Of a stretch of DNA of 32,773 nt, positions 15,870 through 24,066 are shown piece by piece; the stretch's first letter is position 1, and every line of letters begins with the position of its first letter. The notes under the pieces are model-generated. The model did no database searches. It saw only the letters and a program-made list of their open reading frames with translations, and was not told where the DNA came from. The translations under genes were made by a program, and so were the position numbers. The stretch comes from Clostridium guangxiense (GTDB lineage Bacteria > Bacillota > Clostridia > Clostridiales > Clostridiaceae): NCBI RefSeq assembly GCF_021043395.1, contig NZ_JAJNKE010000042.1:1-32773 (forward strand), in the 5' to 3' direction.

Positions 15870-15908
15870 CAATAAAAAAGAGCCTAAAGTAAAGGCTCTT
15901 TTTTATTG
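15870..15908 (+). terminator. Strong bidirectional-type terminator
   Basis: CAATAAAAAAGAGCCT (15870-15885) pairs perfectly over 16 bp with AGGCTCTTTTTTATTG (15893-15908), with a 7-base loop. It lies between two tail-region genes. Confidence 0.85.
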
Positions 15909-15937
15909 GCTTAAAAATTAGGAAGGATTGATTTAAG

Positions 15938-16312
15938 ATGAAAATTACAAATAGAGAAATATTGGAAAGTATTAATACTTTGAAGGTAGTTGCACAAAAA
16001 CAGATGCCTGTTAAAGTTTCATATGCTATTGCTAAGAATATATCCAAGATAGACGCAGAATTAAAAATTTATGAAAAAGAAAGAAAAAAACTGATTGACA
16101 AGTATGCCGAGAAAGACAAAGACAATAAGATCATTTCAAATAAAGAAGGTCAAATAAAATTCAAAGACCAAACTGCATGGGATAAAGATATCGAAGAGTT
16201 ATTAAGTATTGAAACAGATATTGAAATTCATAAATTTAAGTTTGATTTGCTTAATGGTGTTCAGATGTCTCCAGCAGAGCTTCAAGCTATAGACTACATG
16301 ATAGAGGAATAA
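15938..16312 (+). CDS. DUF1617-like phage protein
   Basis: This 124-aa helical protein has the text MKITNREILESINTLKVVAQ, KQMPVKVSYAIAKNISKI, then KLIDKYAEKDKDNKIISN and LSPAEL-like MSPAELQAIDYMIEE at the end. This agrees with the DUF1617 group found in Gram-positive phages next to tail-tip genes. Function is unknown; a chaperone or assembly role is plausible from its charged helices. AAGGA is upstream, and the next gene starts 24 bases after the stop. Confidence 0.65.
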   Translation: MKITNREILESINTLKVVAQKQMPVKVSYAIAKNISKIDAELKIYEKERKKLIDKYAEKDKDNKIISNKEGQIKFKDQTAWDKDIEELLSIETDIEIHKFKFDLLNGVQMSPAELQAIDYMIEE

Positions 16313-16336
16313 AGCCTCTGAAAGGAGGTAAACTAT

Positions 16337-19300
16337 ATGTATAATGTTACACAAGATTTTTTGAAAGCAATAAAACAGAATGGTAGACAATTTAAAGGCA
16401 GTGTAACAGTTAGAGACACCAGTTTTGATGATAGCAGTATTGTAGAAATAGACTTAGAGGAAAATGTTAATCCTACAGATAGCTTTATGCTTGGTGGAGT
16501 AGGGAGTTCTTGCTTAACCGTTACGCTTACAAAAGTACCTGAAAGTTTAGTTCTTGAAAATGCTAAGGTTACGGGTACTTTGAGTTTATTGATTAATGGA
16601 ACTTACGAAACTGTGCCACTAGGAAAGTTTACAGTAGATGATATCGATAAAGGTACAAGTAGTAATAACACAGTTAAATTAACATGCTACGACAATATGA
16701 TACTTTTGGAGCAGGCATATTTTTCGGACTTAACATACCCTACAGATATAAACAATGTGGCACAGGAGATATGCACCAAGGCAGGAGTTGAATTTGCAAG
16801 CACTCTTCCTAATATCCAGGTAAATAAAATAGAGGGATACACCTATAGAGAAGCTGTTGGATTTATAGCTTCTTTTTTAGGTGGTTTTTCTAGATTTAAT
16901 TGTGATGGAAAGCTTGAAATAACAACTTATACTGATAGTGGAATAAGTCTTGATAAGAATGATTACACATCTTCATTTAAGACTAACGCAACCACTTTTG
17001 CTATAGGAAAACTTTCTTGTCAGGTTAATGATAATACTATACTTTCAGCCGGAAGCTATGGGAATGAAATTCAATTTAAAAATCCTATAATGACACAAGA
17101 CCAGCTTAATAGTATCTACAATGCACTAAAGAGTTTGAATTATATGCCATATAGTGCCGACTGGCGAGGTAATCCAGCACTACAGAGTGGTGATAAAATC
17201 ACTATAACAGATACTAAAGGAAATACATTTAATACACTGGTTATGGATAATAAGTTTACTTATAAAGGTGGGTTATCTGGTCACATAGAAGCTGTAGGAA
17301 AAACAGAGACTGGACAGAACTTTAGCAGTTCTGGTAATGTTTCTAATACTGTAGATAGATTGGTTACAGAACAGGCTAATATTAAAGTACTTTTAGCAGA
17401 TAAAGCCACAATAGAGCAATTGAATGTAACTAATGAGAATGTGCAAAATTTGATTGCTGATAATGCAAAAATTAATAATTTAGTTGCAACTAAAGCCAAT
17501 ATAACAGACCTAAATGTAACAAATGAAAGCGTTAAAAATTTACAGGTTGATAAAGCAAATATAACTGATTTGCAAGCTTCAAATGCAAGAATAAATACGC
17601 TAGAAGCTAGTACCGCAAATATAAACCATATTTTAGCTGGAAATATTACAGCGGAGAATATAGCAGCGGGAACAATAGCAGCTGGGAGCTCTATTATTGC
17701 AAATGGAGCTATAGGAAGCGCTCAGATAAGCGATTTAGATGTAAGTAAATTAAATGCTGGTACTTTGGATACAACTAAAATTACCATAGCTGGTGCTAAT
17801 TCAAGGTTAGTTATAAAAGGTAATAGGCTTCAAGTATTTGCAAATAAATCAGATAGTAGCCTATATGAACGTGTAAGTATTGGTGATGTAAATGGAGATG
17901 GTTCTATATATGGTTTTAGGGTACGTGGTGCAGATGGAACAACAGTGCTTTTAGATGAAACAGGCGTAAAGCGTGAGGGTATCACAGACGGGAGCATAAA
18001 TAATGCAAAGATAGGCTCTGATGCAAATATAAGTGGTACTAAACTGGATATTAATTCTGTAGTTACTGCCATTAACGGTGGAACTACAAGCATACAGGGT
18101 TCTAAAATTTTATTGAATGGACAAGGATTAGATGTTCAATTTAGCAATATAAGCACTACTGTTAATCAAAAAGCTAATACCACAGATGTAACTAATGCCA
18201 TAAATGCTATACAGGTTGGCGGTACTAATTTAATATTGAATAGTGATTTTAGTCAAGGAAATAATAATTGGAATTTATATAGCCCAAGTGTAGTAGACAT
18301 TCTTAATAATCAATATGGAGAAAAATCTGCAATAAATAATGATATGTCTAAAATATCTACTGGTTATTCTGATATAACTCAACGTATATTATTTTTAGAA
18401 CCCAATACGCAGTATACTCTTAGTTATGAGGCACGAGGAGCATGGGTAACCTATATTGTTGAATACAGGGATAGCTCATTTAAAACTACTGTCGCAAGCT
18501 ATCAAGACCATGTAGTAAATGATAGTACACCAACATGGTCTTTTGAAAAATTTACAATAACTTTTACAACCCAAGCAGATTGTAATACTGGGATATTTTA
18601 TTTCAGAGTATTTTATGGACATTCTGGACAGATAACTAATATAAAACTAGAAGAAGGTAATAAAGCCACAGATTGGACACCAGCTCCAGAAGATGTGCAA
18701 GGGCAGATAGACACAGCAAATTCTAATATAACCTCTATCCAAACTACTGTAAGTAGTCATACAAGCAGTATAAGTGCTTTACAGAACAGCATTACATTAA
18801 AGGTAGATACACAGACGTTTACGAACTACCAAAGCACTGTAAATGGGCAAATAAGTTCTATAAACAATACGTTAAGTAGTCAAAGTAGCTCAATATCTGT
18901 ACTTCAAAATCAAATAACCTCTAAAGTCACGCAGACAGATATAAATACTAGCATTAATAATATACAGGTTGGTGGTAGAAACTTAGTATTAAATAGTAAT
19001 TTTTATAAGAGCTCAACAGGTTGGACAACTGAGGGTGGTACATCACAAGTTATTGAAGATAGTATATATGGGCATTGTTTACAGTTTAGTATTAATGGGA
19101 GAATTTTTAATAGTGTAGCCAATGTATGGGAAGCAAATCAAACTTACGTTGTCTCTTATGTGGCAAAAGCAGATGTAGATGGTAAAACCATTAGACCTTC
19201 AAGAAGCTTAGCGGATTGGGGTAATAGTCAAGTTCTAACAACTTCTTGGCAAAGATATACTACCATGATTAATTGTACTGTAACTATAACGGGTGGCACT

Positions 19301-20734
19301 CTATCCTTTAGCTCTGCTGATAATTCACCTATATATATAACAAATATTAAATTGGAAAAAGGCTCAAAAGCTACGGATTGGACACCAGCACCAGAAGATA
19401 CTCAAAGCCAAATAGACAGTGCAAACAATAATTTAAATACAGCAAATACAAATATAACTACATTAACAACTAGAATAAGCACAGCGGAAAGCTCTATAAC
19501 TCAATTACAAAATTCTATAACATTAAAAGTTTCTACTAGTGATTTTACAAGCTATCAAACAACAGTAAATAATAATTTTAGCACTACTAATAGCAATGTA
19601 ACAACCGCACAAAATACAGCTAATACAGCGGTAACAAATGCTAGTAAGGCACAGACAGCGGCGAACAGTGCACAGACTACTGCTAATGCGAAGAAAAGAG
19701 TATTTACAAGTCAGCCAGCACCACCATATGATGTAGGAGATTTGTGGTCACAAGGCACTTCTGGAGATATGATGGTTTGTAAAACTGGTAGGGCTAGCGG
19801 TTCTTATACAGCTACAGACTGGGCTAAAGGCGTTAAATATACAGACGATACAACAGCAAATGCAGTTCAAAGCAACTTAAATACTACTAATAGTAATTTA
19901 AGCTCTTTGACAAGTAGAGTAAGCACCGCAGAGAGTAAAATTACAAGTGACGCTATAGTTAACACTGTAAGAACTAGTACAGCCTATATAAGCGACCTAG
20001 GGCAAAAGATAACAACTGCACAGGCTACTACGATAGCACAAACTGCAAGCAATATTCAAATAGGTTTTAATGGTATAAGCAATAATGTTGTAATTGATAC
20101 GACAGGAATTACAATAAACAACGGTGGCTTTACTATTAAGAATCAATCAAATGCAACAGTATTGTCAGAAGATGCTAATGGAAATTTAACTATGGCTGGT
20201 ACACTTAAAACTTTACAGGATGATGGTACAGATGCTATTACAATGTCTGATACTAATATATTTTTTCATGATTGGGGGTCTGGTGCTGGAAATAACATTG
20301 GAAAGATATATTCTTCTCATGATACTACTAGTCCGTATGCAGCGGGTTATTCAATTGGAGTTAATAGAAACTATAAATTTGGATTGACATATCAAAATCT
20401 AGAAACTGATTCATCAGGAAATACTTACACACCACTTTTAGTTCTAAACAATGGTTCTAATAATGGGGGAATAGGCAGAATTGACATGTGGAATGCATAT
20501 TTATGGAATAGTACCTTAGAGTGGAGGTTTAAATCCACTGCAACCATTGTAGCAAATTCATCTATAAATATAAATCATAATCTTAACAAAATGCCTATGA
20601 TTACTGCGGTAGGGACTGTTGGGAATATAGTACTCACGTTTTCATATGTTGATGCGAACACAATAAGAATATACAACTATAATAATGGAGGCAGTGGTGG
20701 AAACACATGGACAGGAGATATTTATTTTTGGTAA
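16337..20734 (+). CDS. Tail-tip/fibre protein with tandem carbohydrate-binding-like domains
   Basis: This is a 1465-aa modular protein. Residues 1-330 form the baseplate-attached part (VTVRDTSFDDSS, FTVDDIDKG, YREAVGFIASFLGGFSRFNC), similar to the N-terminus of Tal/tail-associated proteins. About 335-440 is a coiled coil of repeated units (NVTNENVQNLIADNAKI, NVTNESVKNLQVDKANI). About 440-520 is a triple-helix-like stretch (AAGTIAAGSSIIANGAIG). Two related jelly-roll-type modules (about 622-790 and 875-1024) each open with IQVGG.NL.LNS.F and close with NIKLE.G.KATDWTPAPED, separated by LQNSITLKV coiled linkers. The C-terminus (IYSSHDTTSPYAAGY; final NGGSGGNTWTGDIYFW) is probably receptor-binding. 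It likely recognises the cell wall of the host. No protease motif seen. Confidence 0.85.
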   Translation: MYNVTQDFLKAIKQNGRQFKGSVTVRDTSFDDSSIVEIDLEENVNPTDSFMLGGVGSSCLTVTLTKVPESLVLENAKVTGTLSLLINGTYETVPLGKFTVDDIDKGTSSNNTVKLTCYDNMILLEQAYFSDLTYPTDINNVAQEICTKAGVEFASTLPNIQVNKIEGYTYREAVGFIASFLGGFSRFNCDGKLEITTYTDSGISLDKNDYTSSFKTNATTFAIGKLSCQVNDNTILSAGSYGNEIQFKNPIMTQDQLNSIYNALKSLNYMPYSADWRGNPALQSGDKITITDTKGNTFNTLVMDNKFTYKGGLSGHIEAVGKTETGQNFSSSGNVSNTVDRLVTEQANIKVLLADKATIEQLNVTNENVQNLIADNAKINNLVATKANITDLNVTNESVKNLQVDKANITDLQASNARINTLEASTANINHILAGNITAENIAAGTIAAGSSIIANGAIGSAQISDLDVSKLNAGTLDTTKITIAGANSRLVIKGNRLQVFANKSDSSLYERVSIGDVNGDGSIYGFRVRGADGTTVLLDETGVKREGITDGSINNAKIGSDANISGTKLDINSVVTAINGGTTSIQGSKILLNGQGLDVQFSNISTTVNQKANTTDVTNAINAIQVGGTNLILNSDFSQGNNNWNLYSPSVVDILNNQYGEKSAINNDMSKISTGYSDITQRILFLEPNTQYTLSYEARGAWVTYIVEYRDSSFKTTVASYQDHVVNDSTPTWSFEKFTITFTTQADCNTGIFYFRVFYGHSGQITNIKLEEGNKATDWTPAPEDVQGQIDTANSNITSIQTTVSSHTSSISALQNSITLKVDTQTFTNYQSTVNGQISSINNTLSSQSSSISVLQNQITSKVTQTDINTSINNIQVGGRNLVLNSNFYKSSTGWTTEGGTSQVIEDSIYGHCLQFSINGRIFNSVANVWEANQTYVVSYVAKADVDGKTIRPSRSLADWGNSQVLTTSWQRYTTMINCTVTITGGTLSFSSADNSPIYITNIKLEKGSKATDWTPAPEDTQSQIDSANNNLNTANTNITTLTTRISTAESSITQLQNSITLKVSTSDFTSYQTTVNNNFSTTNSNVTTAQNTANTAVTNASKAQTAANSAQTTANAKKRVFTSQPAPPYDVGDLWSQGTSGDMMVCKTGRASGSYTATDWAKGVKYTDDTTANAVQSNLNTTNSNLSSLTSRVSTAESKITSDAIVNTVRTSTAYISDLGQKITTAQATTIAQTASNIQIGFNGISNNVVIDTTGITINNGGFTIKNQSNATVLSEDANGNLTMAGTLKTLQDDGTDAITMSDTNIFFHDWGSGAGNNIGKIYSSHDTTSPYAAGYSIGVNRNYKFGLTYQNLETDSSGNTYTPLLVLNNGSNNGGIGRIDMWNAYLWNSTLEWRFKSTATIVANSSININHNLNKMPMITAVGTVGNIVLTFSYVDANTIRIYNYNNGGSGGNTWTGDIYFW
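18208..19410 (+). repeat. Duplicated binding module inside the fibre gene
   Basis: Two copies of a module of about 150-170 codons (18208 to about 18705, and 18959 to about 19410) share the ends IQVGG-NLxLNSxF and NIKLE-G-KATDWTPAPED. They diverge in the middle, while the flanking linkers LQNSITLKV and QIDxAN repeat. This points to an ancient internal duplication with diversification of the binding surface. Confidence 0.7.
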
Positions 20735-20746
20735 GGGGGAATTAAA

Positions 20747-21067
20747 ATGGATTTAAATGAAGAACATTATTTAGTCGTAGATTCTACTACAAAAGTTATT
20801 TTGTACAGTATGACTAGGCGGGTTTCATTAGGTGCACAACCTTATGCTGTAGAAGGATGTGATGTAATTCAAATATCAGCAGATTTTGCAAGTGAATTTA
20901 GCGAAAGTATAAGAAATGGAAAACAATATAAATTAAAAGATGTAAATGGAACTATGCTAGAAACAATGCTGGAGGAATATATGCCCGAACGGGTAATACA
21001 GTCTCCAAACTTAGAGAATAGAATAAAAGCTTTAGAAGATGCTCAACTTAGTAATTTAAATATATAG
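20747..21067 (+). CDS. Hypothetical tail-fibre-associated protein
   Basis: This is a 106-aa protein. The N-terminal MDLNEEHYLVVDSTTKVILY looks like a strand pair, and the C-terminus NLENRIKALEDAQLSNLNI is a short coiled coil, a form seen in proteins that sit between fibre and XkdX genes. AAGGGGGA stands before the ATG. It may be a fibre chaperone or a trimerising accessory; no family is recognised. Confidence 0.6.
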   Translation: MDLNEEHYLVVDSTTKVILYSMTRRVSLGAQPYAVEGCDVIQISADFASEFSESIRNGKQYKLKDVNGTMLETMLEEYMPERVIQSPNLENRIKALEDAQLSNLNI

Positions 21068-21078
21068 AAGGTGATAGT

Positions 21079-21216
21079 ATGTATTATGATTTTTTATTAA
21101 ATATGTGGATTATGCGAAGAGTGACAGATATTAATCTTGGAAATGCAGTAAATAAAGGATATATTACAGAAGAAGAAAAGGATAATATTATGGCAACGCC
21201 ACAGGTTAGTGAATAA
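21079..21216 (+). CDS. XkdX-family small phage protein
   Basis: This 45-aa protein, MYYDFLLNMWIMRRVTDINL continuing NAVNKGYITEEEKDNIMATPQ, has the standard XkdX layout: a short start, then a Trp-containing helix, the 'V..G.IT.EE...I' motif. It is 11 bases after the previous gene, with AAGGTGAT upstream. XkdX genes follow fibre genes in PBSX-like prophages; their function is not established. Confidence 0.8.
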   Translation: MYYDFLLNMWIMRRVTDINLGNAVNKGYITEEEKDNIMATPQVSE

Positions 21217-21233
21217 ATCAAGGAGGTTAAAAT

Positions 21234-21488
21234 ATGGGCGAATATGATGAAAAATTATGCAAGGAACGGTGTAAAGTAGTAGATGAAAAACTAGATTTAC
21301 ATGATGTTCGTTTAAATGATCACGGTGAAAGACTTAAAAAGCTTGAACAACGTGGGGCAGCAGTAGATGAGAAGATAGAAAATCTATGTGAGCAGCTTAA
21401 AAACTTAGTAAATACGCTTAAATGGGGTTTTGGTATATTAGTTACCATTACCCTTTTTGTTTTGGGATACTTAATAAAAATTAGATAG
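21234..21488 (+). CDS. XhlA-type lysis accessory membrane protein
   Basis: This 84-aa protein has a soluble coiled coil at the N-terminus (DLHDVRLNDHGERLKKLEQRG) and one C-terminal membrane span, WGFGILVTITLFVLGYLIKI. This is the form of haemolysin XhlA, a PBSX lysis component that cooperates with holin and endolysin at the cytoplasmic membrane. A clear AAGGAGG precedes the ATG. It stands just before the endolysin. Confidence 0.8.
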   Translation: MGEYDEKLCKERCKVVDEKLDLHDVRLNDHGERLKKLEQRGAAVDEKIENLCEQLKNLVNTLKWGFGILVTITLFVLGYLIKIR

Positions 21489-21503
21489 AAAGGTTATGAT
21501 TAA

Positions 21504-22448
21504 ATGAAGGGAATAGATATTTATAGCGGAACAAATATAACAGATTGGAATGCAGTTAAAGCATCTGGGGTTGAGGCAGTATATATAAAACTTACAGATG
21601 GTTTGACATATAATAATCCTAAAGCTCTTGAGCAGTATAGAGCAGCTAAAAATTTAGGCTTGAAAGTTGGACCTTATCACTTTGGAGAAAAAAACAATCC
21701 ATTACAAGAATATAATCATTTTGCGGATGAATACTCAAAATATAAGTGGGATTTGAAGCCAGTGCTTGATTATGAGGTTGCTAAACCCGATATGAATTTC
21801 ATAGCACAATTTATGGCTAGAAATAGTAATCTATTACTTTATGCAGCTCATAATGTGGCAGATAAATGCGGACTGCCTAAGAATAAAATATGGATTGCAG
21901 AGCCTAATACTAGTCCAACATCTACAGGAGAGTATGCGGGCATTCAGTATACTTGGACAGGTGAAATTAATGGTCTAAATGGAAATGCAGATATAGATTT
22001 ATTCTCAGATTTGGTATTAGATAATGGAAGCTCTGCACCTGTACAAGTTGTGGCACAGAGCGGTGATCCAGCAGTTAGGCTAATACAAATAAAATTAAAT
22101 GCTTTACTAAAAAGAGGACTTGCTATAGATAGTATGAACGGTCCACTAACTACTGCGGCTATAAAGGATTTTCAAGGTGTTATGGGACTTATTCAAGATG
22201 GTATTTGGGGACCTAAAACAGCTGCAGCGGCAGAGCAAATATTTGCACGACCAGAAGATGGAATATCATATCAACACATGGAATATGCTACTAGGTATAT
22301 TCAGCATAGGTGTGGAATTACCCCGGATGGAATATTTGGTCTTCATACAAAGATTGCAGTTCAGAATTGGCAGGCAAAACATGGACTTGTAGCAGATGGA
22401 ATTGTCGGATCTGCTACATGGGGTAAATTGCTTGATGAAAATGTATAG
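21504..22448 (+). CDS. Endolysin: GH25 muramidase with two peptidoglycan-binding repeats
   Basis: This 314-aa lysozyme cleaves MurNAc-GlcNAc bonds to release phage. The GH25 barrel spans about residues 1-175: Asp5 in KGIDIY, Asp89 and Glu91 in PVLDYEV are the expected catalytic acids. Two PG_binding_1-like repeats follow: SGDPAVRLIQIKLNALL with FQGVMGLIQDGIWGPKT (about 184-247), and YATRYIQHRCGITPDGIFG with WQAKHGLVADGIVGSATW (about 258-311). There is no signal peptide, so export needs the holin (22511-22927). The ribosome binding site is AAAGG at a longer than usual spacing. Confidence 0.93.
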   Translation: MKGIDIYSGTNITDWNAVKASGVEAVYIKLTDGLTYNNPKALEQYRAAKNLGLKVGPYHFGEKNNPLQEYNHFADEYSKYKWDLKPVLDYEVAKPDMNFIAQFMARNSNLLLYAAHNVADKCGLPKNKIWIAEPNTSPTSTGEYAGIQYTWTGEINGLNGNADIDLFSDLVLDNGSSAPVQVVAQSGDPAVRLIQIKLNALLKRGLAIDSMNGPLTTAAIKDFQGVMGLIQDGIWGPKTAAAAEQIFARPEDGISYQHMEYATRYIQHRCGITPDGIFGLHTKIAVQNWQAKHGLVADGIVGSATWGKLLDENV

Positions 22449-22477
22449 GATTGTAGGAAACTATGGTCCTATTTTTG
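22445..22477 (+). terminator. Terminator after the endolysin
   Basis: ATAGGATTGTAG (22445-22456) pairs with CTATGGTCCTAT (22461-22472), with three adjacent G-T pairs, a GAAA tetraloop and a T5 tail. It overlaps the endolysin stop codon. Confidence 0.7.
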
Positions 22478-22510
22478 TATTAAAAAATAAAATTTTGGAG
22501 GTAATATATT

Positions 22511-22927
22511 ATGAATATTAATGTAAATCAAACTATTGCTTATCTTTTATATCTCATTGCTATAGGTGTTGCAGGATATGTAACTAAAGAGTGGAAAGCT
22601 CACAACAGCAAATTACTTGAGTTAAAAACTAAAGAAGAAGAGAGGGCAGAGAAGTTGCTTGGTCAGCAAAATTATAATGCTGCTAAACAAATTGTTGTTG
22701 ATAGTGTTTATAAAGTTGAACAATTGGCAAAAGAGGCTGTAAATGAACAATGGAACAGCTTAGACAAACATTCCAAAGCTATTGAATTTATAAGTCAAGG
22801 ATTGAATAAAGCTGGGTTAACACTTTCTGATGAAGATATTTACAGCATAATTAAAACTACAGTTGGATATATAAATGCTGGTAAAGTTGTGGCTCCTGCG
22901 AGTATAAATACATTAGTACAAAAATAG
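22511..22927 (+). CDS. Phage holin, LLH family
   Basis: This 138-aa protein has one N-terminal membrane span (TIAYLLYLIAIGVAGYVT), then a long charged helix (KTKEEERAEKLLGQQNYNAA) and a C-terminal region LSDEDIYSIIKTTVGYINAG, the features of LLH-type holins. It permeabilises the membrane at the time of lysis, letting the endolysin out. The gene order endolysin then holin is a variation on the usual holin-first order. GGAGG is upstream. Confidence 0.82.
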   Translation: MNINVNQTIAYLLYLIAIGVAGYVTKEWKAHNSKLLELKTKEEERAEKLLGQQNYNAAKQIVVDSVYKVEQLAKEAVNEQWNSLDKHSKAIEFISQGLNKAGLTLSDEDIYSIIKTTVGYINAGKVVAPASINTLVQK

Positions 22928-22931
22928 TTAT

Positions 22932-22970
22932 AAGCCTTGTAGGTTAATTCCTACTAGGCTTTATTCTTTT
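22932..22970 (+). terminator. Terminator closing the lysis genes
   Basis: AAGCCTTGTAGG (22932-22943) pairs with CCTACTAGGCTT (22950-22961) with one mismatch, followed by TATTCTTTT. It marks the end of the late operon and separates it from the toxin-antitoxin-chaperone module. Confidence 0.85.
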
Positions 22971-23027
22971 GCAAAAATATATGATAATAGAAGAAAAAAC
23001 TTGAAAGTGTTGCAAAAAGTATCATTT

Positions 23028-23047
23028 TGTAGCACTATAGTGCTACA
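23028..23047. promoter_or_regulatory. Perfect 20-bp palindrome TGTAGCACTATAGTGCTACA
   Basis: This dyad lies directly upstream of a promoter and has no T tract, so an operator is more likely than a terminator. It is 7 bases before the -35 at 23055. A 12-base part, AGCACTATAGTG, recurs at 32718-32729, but not the outer arms. Confidence 0.5.
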
Positions 23048-23054
23048 TTCTAAA

Positions 23055-23083
23055 TTGTATATTTTTGTATGCACAGTTATAAT
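23055..23083 (+). promoter_or_regulatory. Promoter of the toxin-antitoxin-chaperone operon
   Basis: TTGTAT (23055-23060), 17 bases, TATAAT (23078-23083). The 13-base string TTATAATACATTA (23077-23089) is repeated exactly at 23106-23118, giving a second TATAAT (23107-23112). The leader to the toxin start is about 100 bases. Confidence 0.55.
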
Positions 23084-23189
23084 ACATTATAGGTAAGATT
23101 ATCTTTTATAATACATTAGACAAGCTATATAGACTATTTATGAATATATTTTATAGGATTGGGAAATATTTTAGATAGGACTGAATATA

Positions 23190-23750
23190 ATGGATACAGA
23201 AGGTAAAAAATTCATTGGATACCATGGAACTGATTATAATGGAGAAAAGTGTATTATTAGATCAAGGCATTTTAATTTAAGTAATAGAGATGACGAATGG
23301 CTTGGGTCGGGAATATATTTTTTTATTGATGAAAATCAAAATGAAGCTGTTAGTAATGCATTAAAGTGGGCTATAAATTTTAAAGGATTTAAATTTTATA
23401 CTGTACTACAATGCAACATATCTATTGAAAAAAATAGATTGATAGATTTTAATAATGACGAAACATGGCGCTCACTGTTTCATGATTACAGAAAAGAAGT
23501 AATAAAAGATATTAAATCAAGAGGTATAAAAATACAAACTAGTAAACATAAATTTGATTGTAAGATTATAAATGAGATTTGTGAAAAATTCAATATCTTA
23601 GCAGTAAAACAGCAAAGATATATTTCAAAATTAGAAAATAGTGATTTGCCAATGTCTGAAGTACCTAATTGTACCATATTGTGTGTAAGGGACAATTGTT
23701 TGTTAGATGAACAATCAATAAAAGTTAAAAGGAGGGGAAAGTATGAATAA
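23190..23750 (+). CDS. ADP-ribosyltransferase-like toxin (CmdT-like)
   Basis: This is a 186-aa protein. The N-terminus GYHGTDYNGEKCIIRSRHF (His12), followed by EWLGSGIYFF (Tyr43) and ALKWA (about 57-61), follows the H...Y plan of small bacterial ADP-ribosyltransferase folds. In these, the H-G-T strand binds NAD and the G.G.YF strand forms the second conserved site. I cannot fix the third acidic residue. The gene heads a tight operon with a small acidic protein and a SecB-like chaperone. That is the T-A-C order of CmdTAC, whose toxin is reported to ADP-ribosylate mRNA during phage infection. Here the target is unknown. The ribosome binding site is weak (ATAGGA, 23175-23180), which fits low toxin synthesis. 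It overlaps the next gene by 8 bases. Confidence 0.7.
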   Translation: MDTEGKKFIGYHGTDYNGEKCIIRSRHFNLSNRDDEWLGSGIYFFIDENQNEAVSNALKWAINFKGFKFYTVLQCNISIEKNRLIDFNNDETWRSLFHDYRKEVIKDIKSRGIKIQTSKHKFDCKIINEICEKFNILAVKQQRYISKLENSDLPMSEVPNCTILCVRDNCLLDEQSIKVKRRGKYE

Positions 23751-24066
23751 GGATGAAATGCTAAAAGCATTATTGGCTGATTTAAAGCATAAAACGGATG
23801 CTGAATTAATTGAGAGTTATGAGAAAAGTGATATAGAAGTTTTAAGTTATAAACCAGGAGCAGTTGGGAGCGTTTGCCTTTATGATTATAATGATGGGAT
23901 AATAACGGGAAGTATTTGCTCAATTGATAGTATTGAAAGCGTCAATTCTGGTGATATTTGTTTTAGTACTAATATAAATAATAGCATTTCTTTCAGCGAT
24001 ACTTTAAGCTTAATTAATAATGCAGAAGAATTTAATGTGTTTGAAATTCAAGGAGATGTTGCATAA
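23743..24066 (+). CDS. Probable antitoxin of the TAC module (CmdA-like role)
   Basis: This 107-aa acidic protein has a strong GGAGG, much better than the toxin's, and a start nested in the toxin's last codons. The first 35 residues are helical (DEMLKALLADLKHKTDAELI); the rest is a Ser/Asn/Asp-rich, beta-like stretch (DGIITGSICSIDSIESVNSG) ending in EEFNVFEIQGDVA. No sequence family recognised; the role comes from position between toxin and chaperone. Unstable antitoxins in such systems need the chaperone to avoid proteolysis. The poorly folded C-terminal half could be the chaperone-binding segment. It overlaps the chaperone gene by one base. Confidence 0.55.
   Translation: MNKDEMLKALLADLKHKTDAELIESYEKSDIEVLSYKPGAVGSVCLYDYNDGIITGSICSIDSIESVNSGDICFSTNINNSISFSDTLSLINNAEEFNVFEIQGDVA

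Noticed and set aside
22177-22392. A + strand open frame of 71 codons inside the endolysin
   Set aside because: It lies in another frame of the clear peptidoglycan-binding repeats and has no own ribosome binding site.
23190-23750. Reading the 186-aa protein as a phage anti-repressor or a host-takeover protein
   Set aside because: The YHGT and LGSGIYFF motifs and the linked SecB-like gene fit an ADP-ribosyltransferase toxin better, although the third catalytic residue is not identified.
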